Shown in pieces: positions 12,240-23,200 of a stretch of 64,000 nucleotides of DNA. The position numbers and the translations under genes were made by a program. This DNA is from Nymphaea colorata (lineage: Eukaryota > Streptophyta > Magnoliopsida > Nymphaeales > Nymphaeaceae), in the NCBI RefSeq assembly GCF_008831285.2, contig NC_045146.1, positions 10,304,972 to 10,368,971 on the forward strand, read 5' to 3'. The notes under the pieces are model-generated. The model did no database searches and was not told the DNA's origin. It saw nothing but the letters and a program-made list of their open reading frames with translations. Position 1 is the first letter of the stretch; the number at the start of each line of letters is the position of its first letter.

Positions 12240-12987
12240 GGCAATGTTTGGATGGAAGGAAACGAGTGGAAAAGAAATGAAAATATAAAGAGATAGGTTG
12301 TTTGGATGGAGGGAAAGGGTGGTGGGAAGGAAAGTTTTAATTCCATAGATGTTTTGGTTGGAAGGAGAAGGGAAATGGAGGGAAGAGAAAAGAAAATTAA
12401 CTCATTTTTCAATGCCTCTAAGAAAATGAGAGGAAAAAAAATGACTTATATGCCTTTTATGGCTACATTTCTCTCTCATTGTCTCCACAGATATATCTCT
12501 CTCCTCTCCCTCTCTCCTCTCCCCTCTCCACGTCTGTCTCTCTCTCTCCCCCCTCTCTCCTCTCCACATTTCTCTCTCCCTCTCTTCCTCCCTCCATCCC
12601 CACCCACTGTAGGCACCCCTCTCTCTCTCTCTCTTCTTTCTCTCTCTCATATTTCCTTCCCATGGGCCGCCGCCTCTTAACATTTTAATTTATTATTTAT
12701 CTTTGTTAAATATTGTAATAAATAATTAAATAAGATTTGTTCATTCACAAACAAAACTGATAATGAATGTTGAGGGCATTAATGTAAACATAAATAAATA
12801 TTTTCTCGTTATTTCCTTTATACAACTAAACAAATATGATTTTTGACATGTCCTTTCATTTCTAATCGAAACAAGTTTTTATAACAGTTTTTTTCCCTTT
12901 CCTTTCTTTTCTTCCTCATCATTTTCTTTCTCTTTTTTTTTTTCTATCCATTAAAATCTTTTCCTTTCCATCCATCCAAACATGGCC
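12240..12987. mobile_element. Tourist-like MITE 2, abutting MITE 1
   Basis: A 748-bp element with termini GGCAATGTTTGGATGGAAGG (left) and, on the reverse complement of the right end, GGCCATGTTTGGATGGATGG. It is flanked by TAA at 12237-12239 (shared with MITE 1) and 12988-12990. It contains a pyrimidine-rich CT microsatellite at about 12490-12650, which creates the Arg/Glu- and Ser/Leu-rich pseudo-frames there. Confidence 0.88.
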
Positions 12988-13489
12988 TAACAAAGAAAAC
13001 AAAAGGCACAAATAAAAAATGCCCAAATCTGACATTAAACGGAAAAATTCCAAATCAAAGCTAATGAAAAATCCCAATCAAAATAAGGCAAGAGACAGAG
13101 AGAAAAAGACACGGACCTTGTGCACCATTGATGGATTCGTGGCGAAGAAAAAATAGAAATGGGCAAAGAGACACCTTGGTATATGCAAAAGGAAAAGAAC
13201 GGATGAGTGCAGAAGAAGAAGAATGGAGGGGGGAGTGAGGAAGAGAGAGAGCCACTCAGCCTTCGTGGGGTTCCAACAGCGCAGGATCCGTTGGGTTTCA
13301 GCAAGGGAAAAAAACAGGGGAAGCCCTATGGCTGGCATGGACAAGAGAGGGAAGGTGCAAATGATTTCGTTGAAATTTTTGTCCCGCTTGAAAGACCCAT
13401 TTCATGAAATTTTTGTCCCTCTAGAAAATGTTTTCCATAGAAAGTCGAAAGCCCTCTATAATTACTTTCAGGTTATGGATGTCCCACAC

Positions 13490-14200
13490 GGAAAGATATT
13501 TGGAGTTTCACTAAAATGGGATATATAAACTTGGGTTTCGAGTGCATGGTAGAGTTCATGTCTAGGCCCAGATCCATTCAATTTCTTTTGGGGCGTACTT
13601 GGATCTGGATCTTCCTGCAAGATTCTTACAAACAAATAAAAAAGTCTTTAGTTTACTCATTGTGTCTCCGATTTGAGTGAAAGTCCTAACGTTGGCTCCT
13701 TCTAACAATTTAAGCAACATAAACACGGGGGTAAAATGCGAATAGTTATTTGGAGCTTCACTAAAATGGGCTATATAAACTTTGGTTTCGAGTGCATTTG
13801 AAGCTCACGTCTGGTCCAAGATTCATTAGATTTCAACTGGAGCGGACTTGTATTTGAATCTTCCCCCAACATTCCTACAAACACTAAGAAGCCTTTAATT
13901 TGCTCGTTTTGTCTTTGATTTGAGTGAAATTTCCAACACTGGCTCCTTTTAACACCTTAAACAACATAAATACTGGTTCTAAAATACGAAGAATTGTATG
14001 GAGTTTCACTAAAATGGGCTAGATAAATTTGGGTTTGGAGTAGATTTCGAGCTCACGTCTGATCTAAGATCAATTAGATTTCAATTGAAGCAGACTTGGA
14101 TCTGGATCTTCCTGGAAAATTCATACAGAACACTAAAAGGCTTTTAATTTGTTGATTTTGTATCTGAATTGAGTGAACTTTCCAACATTGGCAAATGCAT
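13490..14200. repeat. Threefold tandem repeat, period ~250 bp
   Basis: The marker tggag(t/c)ttcactaaaatgg recurs at about 13501, 13751 and 13999. After each, the same order follows: a TATA-like ctatataaac/ctagataaat, the 'gagctcacgtct' segment, 'gacttggatctggatcttcc', 'ctttaatttgct', a 'tttgagtgaa' segment and 'aacattggctcc'. Copies are diverged by many substitutions and small indels. No protein is encoded consistently. Confidence 0.88.
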
Positions 14201-15249
14201 GAATTATAACATAAAAATGACAAATTTCATGCATAATCAAATTTCAAAATTGTCTCTACAAACAATTTGTTGTATGGAAGACTGATGAAACAAGGCGTAC
14301 AACCTCACAAATGCAACCCTATTGTGACTGACGGTTAAGAGTGCATGCAAGCAATATATATACTAGTTGGACACATAGCCGTAGTCATAGTTGTACTAGT
14401 TCAATAAATGAAACATGAGATGTCAGAAGATGTCCATTCTCATTGTTGCACACTTTCCTATGTATGTATGAAAGCGGGGATGCATACCCCTTCCGACAGG
14501 TTTTCAAGTTCAAATAGAAAAAAGGAATTGGACTTATATTTTAGTGGAATCCAAACAAATTCATTTGATTTCAGCAGAGTATCAATCGATTAATGAATAT
14601 CACATTGGCTGTTCAACTTAATTTGTTGAATAGACATACTCAATTCAACCTATAAAATAGGAACTCAACTCCACTGTCAATGCCTCGAATTTAAATGTAT
14701 GTGATCTACATGAAAATTGGCTCTTGGTCGGAATCAACTGTAATTATATAAGAATCGAACTGGGTGTAGTCTGATTTTTTTTTTTTGTTTGTTAATTCGA
14801 ATGTGAATCCATACCCGGGTTCGAATATTAACATGCAACTGTTCGTTTAATGGCATTTAGTTATACGTGTATCATGTCGGAACCCGATCCATTGACGTCT
14901 CTGCTACTGCCCTACCCCTGGATCCGGTTTAAAGCAATACAACTCCGCGCGAGAGTTTTGACTCCAATGCGTTGTTCCGACCCGACCCGACCCGTCCCTT
15001 TAGACGGAGGCGATATATCGAACAGCGCTTTCCATATCCGTCGCTCTAACCCTGGGACGTGTGATTCCCCTCCGTCCATCCCTGACGGCGTTGCATTGAA
15101 GAAGCATCCACTTGTAAATCTGCACTATCAGATCGCGTTTCACTAAAAACAGCTGGGAGCGGCCTCCACGATACGTCTCCTCCCCGTCCCTGGCCTCGCA
15201 TCGCCTTGCCTCCTTGAGCCGGGACATTCGACACGTACGCTCTCGCACG
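14201..15249. other. Upstream intergenic region of LARP1
   Basis: Up to about 14860 the sequence is AT-rich and shows no gene. From about 14880 GC and CpG content rise sharply (cccgacccgacccg at about 14980), which fits the proximal promoter side of the housekeeping-like gene that follows. Open frames on both strands here have no recognisable domains. Confidence 0.45.
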
Positions 15250-15714
15250 TGTGGCCAGATAAAAACCCTCGCTTTCGTTAGTCTCCTCTCTTCTCCTGCC
15301 TCTCGCTGACACCAGACAAAACTCTCGCTTCCTTTCTGTCCAGAGCTGCATCTGGTTCCTCCTCCTCCTCCTCCTCCTGCTCCTGTGCCCTCTCTCTCTC
15401 CCTCTGTAAATGAGCTCTTCATTCTGAGCTCTTTCTTTCTCTCTCTCCGTCTTATTTGGTAGTCGATCTTTTGCTCATATCCAGCTTCTTGCTCTTTTCT
15501 GCTGAAACCCTAATCATAGCAGTAACCATTGCTTCTTTGCGGCTTTCTTGAAGCAGTTATGCGCGGCGAAGGGTGGACGATCTTTGATCGTTTTCGTATT
15601 GATCGTTCGTAAGCTATCGGCTGGGGACGAAACGAGGGAGACGGAAGCAATAGATGCCAAAGCTTTGGTGAGGCGTAGACCCTGTAAGTGGTTTGAATTT
15701 AGGTTTTCTTGGTG
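15250..15714 (+). promoter_or_regulatory. LARP1 core promoter / 5' leader with telo-box and upstream ORFs
   Basis: A TATA-like agataaaaaccc lies near 15257. It is followed by long CT-rich runs (about 15355-15410 and 15430-15450) and a telo-box aaaccctaa at about 15505, a motif common in promoters and leaders of plant translation-machinery genes. Three short upstream ORFs precede the chosen ATG: 15410-15427 (5 codons), 15559-15612 (17 codons) and 15654-15671 (5 codons). The transcription start cannot be fixed from sequence, so which of these are transcribed is inferred. Confidence 0.55.
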
Positions 15715-17230
15715 ATGGAGTGCGGCTCCGTTGCCGTGGCCGCTGTTTCTTGCTCTCCGTCCCCGCCTGATGGGGCTGTTGTGGAGGTTCGACTGTCGGA
15801 GGAGTTTGAGGCATCGGTGAGAGTCGGGGATGCTGGCGAAGGTGACAGGACGGAGAGTGTTGGTATTGCAGAGGGCGAGGGAGAGAGGCCCAATGTGTGG
15901 AGGCGACAGGCGATAGACGGGAGTCCCGCTGGGCCGGTAATGGGTGCCGAGTCGTGGCCGCCCCTCGCAGTTAATCATCCGGATGCAGCGCACAGTTGCG
16001 GAAGCAGCAGTGAGGCTGCACCTACGCCTCCTCCTCCTCCTCCTCCGCCGCCGCTTGGCCCGCCACGGCGCCCCGTGCAGGTTTTCCTTTTGCGCTTGTT
16101 TGGCTGTATCCTGTTATTTTTAATGACCTGGTTTCTTTCTAGCTCATAGGTAAAGTAAGGACGATTAAGCGTGCTGTCGAGCAAAAACATTTTTGGTTTT
16201 ATTGTGAAAGAATCGTTCATTGCCGACTGATCTTTTTCGTTTTGTGGCGATGCTTCTCATGTTGAAGGATAAGTTGGATCTTGAATCTCTTTAAGATGTT
16301 TCCACAGATTCATGATAGTGGTAAGCATATAAACGGAGAACTGAACCCAGTCAAAGCAACAATTAATAAACACTAACTCATGTTTAAACTTTAAAGTTTC
16401 ATCTAAAAGTGTCACCCATTTGTCGAACATTTTAAAATCTTAGCCGTCTGCGTCCAGTATTTGCAAGTGGAACCTCTAAAACTTTTGGGAAGTCTGGTAT
16501 TGTAAGCCTTAGTCGTCTAAAGCATGTTACTTTTTTTTCTCAAACGGATCCAAGTATGATGATTTAATTTCTTACAAGTATAACCTTATGATTTTTCTGG
16601 AAGCCTGGATTTACAAACATTTGACAAAATTGCTGGTTACGTACTTGTTTATTTTAAATAATGATGATCGATGGCAAAAGTTTCCTTGTAAAGTGATTAT
16701 GGTTGAAAGCATCGTCACACCTTGCGAGTCGATTCAGCAGTCCATCCCAGTCGACCCAGACGGGACCCCAACTTGGACATTGATTCAGGACCGTTGGTCT
16801 GAACATTTTTATTCTCTTTTAGATTGAAATAACTTTGTATGTACAAGGACATGATAAGTAAGGTCCATAGATACAAATTCAAGTATATCTCTTGTGACTT
16901 GTCCATCAGGCATTTATGCTTTTAAAGCAAAATGAACATAGGAAGGTACTTGTCTTCAAGGAACATCTACTATTTATCATAAACATTATCAATCATTTCG
17001 GTTTTATTCTAGTATGGCTTGATCAATGATGTTAGTTGTTTACTTAGGGAATTTATATCTTGAAGTTTTAATTATTTCTTTAGCTGTTTTATCTGCTAGC
17101 TATGAAAGTTGTTGTTTCTAATCTTAATATCCAAAATTCTGTCCGATGAGTCTGTTGCCAACTGACCTATGTTGTCAAACCTGCTATTTTTTGACCTATG
17201 TTGTCAAATTGACTAATTTGTGACCTATAC

Positions 17231-17267
<37 letters not shown>

Positions 17268-20200
17268 GCGTATGCATTCTTTATATACACACGTATGTTT
17301 GTCTCATAGCAACAAATATTTTACCAGGTATTTTAAAGCTTGGAATTTTTTTAAATGAAAAAATTCTAAAAATTAGGTAAATATAAAATAAATAGAAGGC
17401 TAGAAGCTAATATGAAGACATAAAGAATAACTAAATAAAATGACAAAATGATGTTTTAGGCTTTTAGTGATGATAAATAACTTAGTTTAAGTTTAAAGTT
17501 TAATCAATGACAAATTTTTAACCCATTTTGCCCCTTTAGAAAATGATTAAAAAAATATAGGCTGTTTTTGTATGATTTGTAAGTATTTAAAGTTTGAGTC
17601 TATTTTCGTAATATAGGCAAAATATGAGTAAACTGTAAAGTAAAGAAAGTTTACAAATATATAAAAAAGTGTTTAAAAGGGTCAAAGGGTTGACCTTTTA
17701 AACTTTAAACTCTTGCCCTCTCTCCTTCTCCCTCTGTCTCTCTCAAGTCGTGCACCCATGTTTGTTTTGAAAAATAGAGCAGCTTCACCCAATGAGTAAG
17801 ATTAGTCAACTTTTCTGTTCAATCACATCTTTCAAAAAGCTAAGTATGTAGGTATGGTCTTTAAATCTTAGCTTTTGGACATACAAGATGAACTTTGTAA
17901 GTTAAATAAAGTTGATTATTGATTATTGATTATTGAGCTTTTTCAAAATCTTAGTTACAGTTACACGATTAAAAAATGTCGTTTTCATATTGTTTTATCA
18001 TGTTTCGATTTCGAAAATCACATCCATGCAGTTGATTTACAACAAATAAATCAAATACGTAAAAAGTAAAAACTAGCAGTGACTGGTCTGTCCAATCAGA
18101 AATGTATCCTCACTGCACCTGTAACCGTGTTTTCTTTTTAAGCAATAGGGCGCCTGGCAGCCTGCACCTTGTACCTATGTGACATAGATCTAGACAAGGA
18201 ATGTACACACATGCGTGCACAGACACACAAACACACATATACTTATAGGTCAGAGATTAGTTGGCTGACAATGTCTAGGCTGACAAATGGACTAATTTGA
18301 CCAACTAGTTGCTGGTTTAAAACATAGTTTGCTCAATAGCTGATGCAACTGGCTAGTTACCCCAGATGCCAACTATTATTGAAGGATACACAGGACCTGC
18401 TTAAAAATTTAACCTGTCTCTTTTACATAAAATAATTCAAATCCATGGTCTGAATGCTAGTCTTTTAGCATGGCATGGGCAACCATTGGCTGGTTTCTGG
18501 ATAGATGGCGTTGCCCTTGTTGCAATGCACTTGCCTAGGCCTGGTCTGTCACCTTTTTTATTAGGTTGTAGTAGCCTGGCACACAATTTTGTAAAAGCTC
18601 TTAAAAATTAAAAGTTTGCTTTGTGTTCTTTTTCTACGTTTTCCTTCTTTTTCTACATTTTCCTTCTGTTTTTCTTCTTCTTTTATTCTTTTACTATTAT
18701 TTGGCTTGTCTAGGCACTGCTTAGCCATTTTTGAAGGTATAGAACACAGGTCTGCTCAGTGTTGTACGTATCGTACGATACGGGGTTGTATCGTACGATA
18801 CGTATCGTATCGTTTGCAAAATACGATACGATACACCCCCTGTATCGCAAATGGGGGTGTATCGTACCTGTATCGTATGATACGTGCGATACGGGCCCCC
18901 GTATCGTACGATACGGCCCGTATCGTACGATACAGGCTGATTTCTAAAAAGGAGACTTGAACCCCATTTTTTCGAGTTTTTTTTTATAAAAACCCACCCC
19001 TTCCTCATTTCTAATCTATAGATTGTACCGTTTTAGAGGGAAATCATTGATTTCCATTGTGAAATCATCGATTTCCATTGTGAAATCATCGATTGTCACC
19101 GTGAAATCATCTATTAAACCATGGATTTGTGCATGGGTGGCTGATTCCCATTGAGAGGAAATGGTTTTTTTTAAACCATGAAGATAAAGATGAAAAAGAA
19201 TGATATTGTTATGAATTTTGATGTCTATGAAGTATGAATGATGAACCGTGAACGTATAAGTTTATAGCATTTAGCAAAATAATAAGTCTATCATTATCTA
19301 AAAGACTAAACCATGTTTTCTATGAAGAATTTATTATTTTTAATTTTTTCTGATTTTTTATGAATTTTTTGATTTTTTTAAATTTTTTCTGATTTATTAT
19401 TATCATTTTTTTAAAATTTACGATACGGTTACGATACGTTACGATACGGCGTATCTTAAAGCCCAACCGATACGCCTTACGATACTCTTTTTACAACATT
19501 GGGTCTGCTTAGTGCTTTTCACTATATAGCTGCATGGGCATGTGCATTAAGCACAATTCAAATGTGATACATCTCCTCTTTTCTCTACTTTGTTGAGTCT
19601 CTTATAGCTGTTGCTTACTTTGTTGGGTTTATTCCATCAGTTATTGCTTGGCAGTTTGCACTTGATGCCACAAGCTTGTATCTAGAATATTGCATGAGGA
19701 TATATTTGATTATGGTAAAGAATCTTTTTCCTCCTGCTCATGTCTAGCTCATATGTTTGAACCTTGATGGGTGCAGCAAATTGGCTGCTGCACATGAGTT
19801 GAGTATCCACGTGCACTATGGGTCCAGCTGTTAAAAATTCATGGTTGTCATACTTTTTGCTCCAATTCAAATTTGTATATATGCTTATGTATATACAGAA
19901 TATATTATAGTCTTGTCACACTTGTACCCAAATTTTTCTTGAGAAAATGGTGGACCCGCATCCCACCAGCATTCATGCATAAAAAATTGTGAGTAAACCT
20001 CTGTGCTATAGCTTAAAATACCATGCTGACCTGAATGACTGCACTAAGCATAACTGATGAATTTAAATTCATGAATAAAATCAAGAATCTAATGCCTTCA
20101 ACTTTGTTGGTGACCCTTTACTGGTCAATGGTGGTATTAATTTCCACATTTAAGCGTTGTCATAAACTATGTTGCATGCACATGGACACGAATGTCGATG

Positions 20201-23200
20201 TTAGACACGGCGAGCCTAAAAGAATTGAACACTTGGACACACACACACACACACACACACATACATATATAGATGTAGGTATGTATGTTTTGTGTGCGTG
20301 TGTGTGTGTGTTTATATGTAATTTTATAGAGAAAAGTGACATAACAAATTCTAAACCTATTATATACTTAATTAATTTACTGTTTAATTGCTTTATTTGT
20401 CTATGTTTGTAAATGTTTTTTATAGTAAGATTACTTGAGTCTAATTTGAAATATCATTACATAAAAATAAAGTTAAAAAAGTTTGGTTTTAAAGAAGGAC
20501 CCTAGTCACCCTTTAAAAATAAGACACAAGACAAACGGTGGGAGGGGGGAAAAGGGTGGGTGGGTGTGCGGGCTGTTAGGGATGACCGGAAAAAAGAGAA
20601 TGTTTGGGTGTGTTTTGTTTTTTTGGGGAGGTGGGGGTGGGAGGGGAAGGGTGGAGAGGAAAGAAAAGAGAAAGGGAAAAAGAGAGAGAGAGAGGGGAGA
20701 AAGGAAAGAGATGGAGGGGAAACAATAGAGTGCAGGTGCCATTGCTTTTGTCGTTGCTTGCTGGAAACAAAGAGAGATGTCACATGAGGTTCTCAGGTGT
20801 GAGGTGCGTTTGTGTTTAGAAATAAGTTTTTCTTTTTTGCAAAGAGATGCATGTCTTTTCTGGACAATTCATATTGGAAAAAACGGTGTGTCGACACATC
20901 AGTGTCTAGAAATGTTCCTGTCTGACTTTTCATGTTCTTTGAAGTGTCTATGCAACATAGATTATTGAAGCAAAAACATTAATGTGGGCATACAATTTTT
21001 TGTAGCTTGTCTATGTCAACAGTCAAGCAAAATGCAATTGGTAGGCGTGGTAAATTGACCTCTATATTAGTACCTTCTTAGGTAGGAAGATTTCTGTTTT
21101 AGGTGAAAAAATGGTGATAAAACCTTGGCATTGCAGCATATTCCTCTGGTTACTATAAGGGCCTGTGGGTACTGGATACTATATTACATCTAGGAGAAAT
21201 GCACTAGTTTTGTGAATAACTATGTATGCAGTCACTTTATGTCAGTTTCCAACAACACTTTAGATACGGATGCTCCTTCTAATGGATGTGCCTTCTTCTT
21301 CTTCTTCTTCTTTTTTTCTCCTTTTCTTTTTCTAACAGAGATGCCTTTTATATCAAATGTAAAAGCACAAAGGTAGGGGATGAGGTGCTGCCCCTCCTTC
21401 CTACCTTTTGGACTTGCTGCGATTGAAGTGTCCTTGGTATTAAAGAATGTGTTTAGGCCTAGCTGCCAGCCTGCCACCTTTTTCGACTAGGTTGTGCACA
21501 TAGACACCCCAAGTGAAAAAGTTATAATCTTTTTTCTTCTACTTTTACCTTTCTTACTCATTTTTTTCTGGTTTCTTCCCTTTCTCTTGATGTTCTTCTT
21601 TTTCTTCTTCTTCTCTTCTTCTTGCTTTTCTTTTTTTTCTCATTTACTGTTTTTGGCCTGTCTAGGCGCCACCTAGGCCTTTTTGAATTTCTACTGCCTA
21701 GGCCTGCCTAGTGCTTTCAACTTCTAAGCAAGTATTCAACTTTTTAGTTTTTAATTTTGTGTATCAGACACTTATAATAAGTGTCTAATACCAATGCTCA
21801 TGTCCACGTCCATCCAACATAGGTCATTAATGATGACAATAATGATAATGATGCTTTTTTGCCTAGGCTAATCCCAATGCCACATATGGCGTGATATTGT
21901 GTTTTTTCTTTTCCAGGGACCAGTGCGCACACCAAGGTCAAATGGTTATAGTGGTGGAAATCGTCCTCATAGGCACTCACATATGCATTATAAACAAAGT
22001 TCAAAGCGTAATTATGCTGCAAATGGTGTTGCTTCGTTCGTTCCTCCCATGCATTACCCTCCTCCTCACATGCAAGCTGTTTATCCGATGCCTATGAATC
22101 CTCAACATGCTCCTGTTCAAGACTATCCTTTTCCTGCTGAACCTGCTCAGTTGATCCCTTCAGAAGCTCATTTTGTTAGGCCTGGATATGATATGGCTGT
22201 CAGACCTTTTAATCGACCTCCAGCAGGAATGGGTGTTGACACCTATAGGAACTTCCAAGCACCAATGCGGGGCGACCCAAATGCATACGCTGGACATTTT
22301 GAGAATAGAAGAAATACATCCCAGGAGTCTATTGGTCGCTACAATCATCCATGGCATCAACAAAGGGCGTTCATCCCTAGTAATGTTCCTCCTCATGCTG
22401 GCCCACCCCCTTTTCCAGCCCAACATCCTCCTTTTTATGGTCCACCTCAACCTTTTATAAATGGACCACCAGCTGGTATGAGGAAAATGTATTTCATGAA
22501 TTGAATTGCTTGTTATTTGTACCCTCTGAGCTATTTTTGCATTTATGGTTAATGTCATTGCTTAAGTTGAACCCAAAGAATAGTTCAGCTGATGGCATTA
22601 TCTGTTGATTTAGCTTCCTTTCTTCTCTTTTTATTTTATTTGTTTTTATTTTTAATTGGTGGTCACAAATCACTCAATGCAGCTCCGATGTTTCATGCTG
22701 CACCAACACCTTATCAACACACAAGTGTTCCATATTATCCTCCTCCTCCTCCACCACCTCTTCCTATCCCTTCTTTGGCAGTTCCTCCTCCTCCTCCTCC
22801 AGCTTCAGATGTTGGCACCCAGTCATCTGATCAACATGATTTGAGGAGTCGGATAGTCAAGCAGATAGAATATTATTTCAGGTAATTATTTTTCTGTGCA
22901 TGTTTTGTGTTTATGTCTTGTCCAATTGATATATTGATATCAGTACATTGCTTTGTTTCAGAACATAGCATGCTCTTTCTCTTTCTGACTTTTCTGTATT
23001 GGCCTGCAAACTAACATACATTCAATTTCGTTGCTCAGCTCAGAGAACTTGTGTAAGGACAGGTTTATGCGGAGTAAGATTGACCAAGAAGGTTGGATTC
23101 CTATAAGCATAATTGCAGGCTTCAGACGGGTTGGTCCCTCAAATTTGCATTGTTGCATGGATTTTCTTTCATATCAAACACATAGTCATACTTGGAGCTT

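Larger units (their letters stand above)
16081..21916 (+). other. LARP1 intron 1 (5.8 kb), repeat-rich
   Basis: Bounded by gttttc at the donor and a ttttccag acceptor, it joins two exons in phase 0. It holds CA microsatellites at about 17229-17266 and 20235-20262, a GT run at about 20297-20312, a hAT-like element at 18757-19501, two copies of an older CT-rich repeat (about 18530 onward and 21447-21720), and a purine/G-rich block at about 20530-20720. No additional exon was recognised. The frames at 18616-18960 and 20483-20819 are compositional. Confidence 0.8.

Noticed and set aside
11961-12288. Overlapping + and - strand frames of 72-100 codons
   Set aside because: They lie in the hairpin-forming interior and inverted ends of MITE 1 and run into MITE 2.
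12479-12660. Regular short repeats considered as a CRISPR-like array
   Set aside because: Simple CT microsatellite without spacers, and the window is eukaryotic. No CRISPR array was seen anywhere.
12306-12688. Arg/Glu-rich and Ser/Leu-rich frames
   Set aside because: Produced by the CT/GA microsatellite within MITE 2.
14805-14830. cccgggttcgaat, resembling a tRNA T-loop
   Set aside because: No acceptor, D-arm or anticodon stem can be placed around it.
15000-15422. - strand open frame of 140 codons with a Gly-rich stretch
   Set aside because: It is antisense to the CpG- and CT-rich LARP1 promoter/leader. The Gly run is the complement of cctcctcctc, and no domain is present.
15514-15993. - strand open frame of 159 codons
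   Set aside because: Antisense shadow of LARP1 leader and exon 1; composition is explained by the high-GC coding strand.
18616-19008. Frames with Tyr-Arg-Thr-Ile-type repeats on both strands
   Set aside because: Translation of the tatcgtacgatacg palindrome array of a hAT-like element, not a repeat protein.
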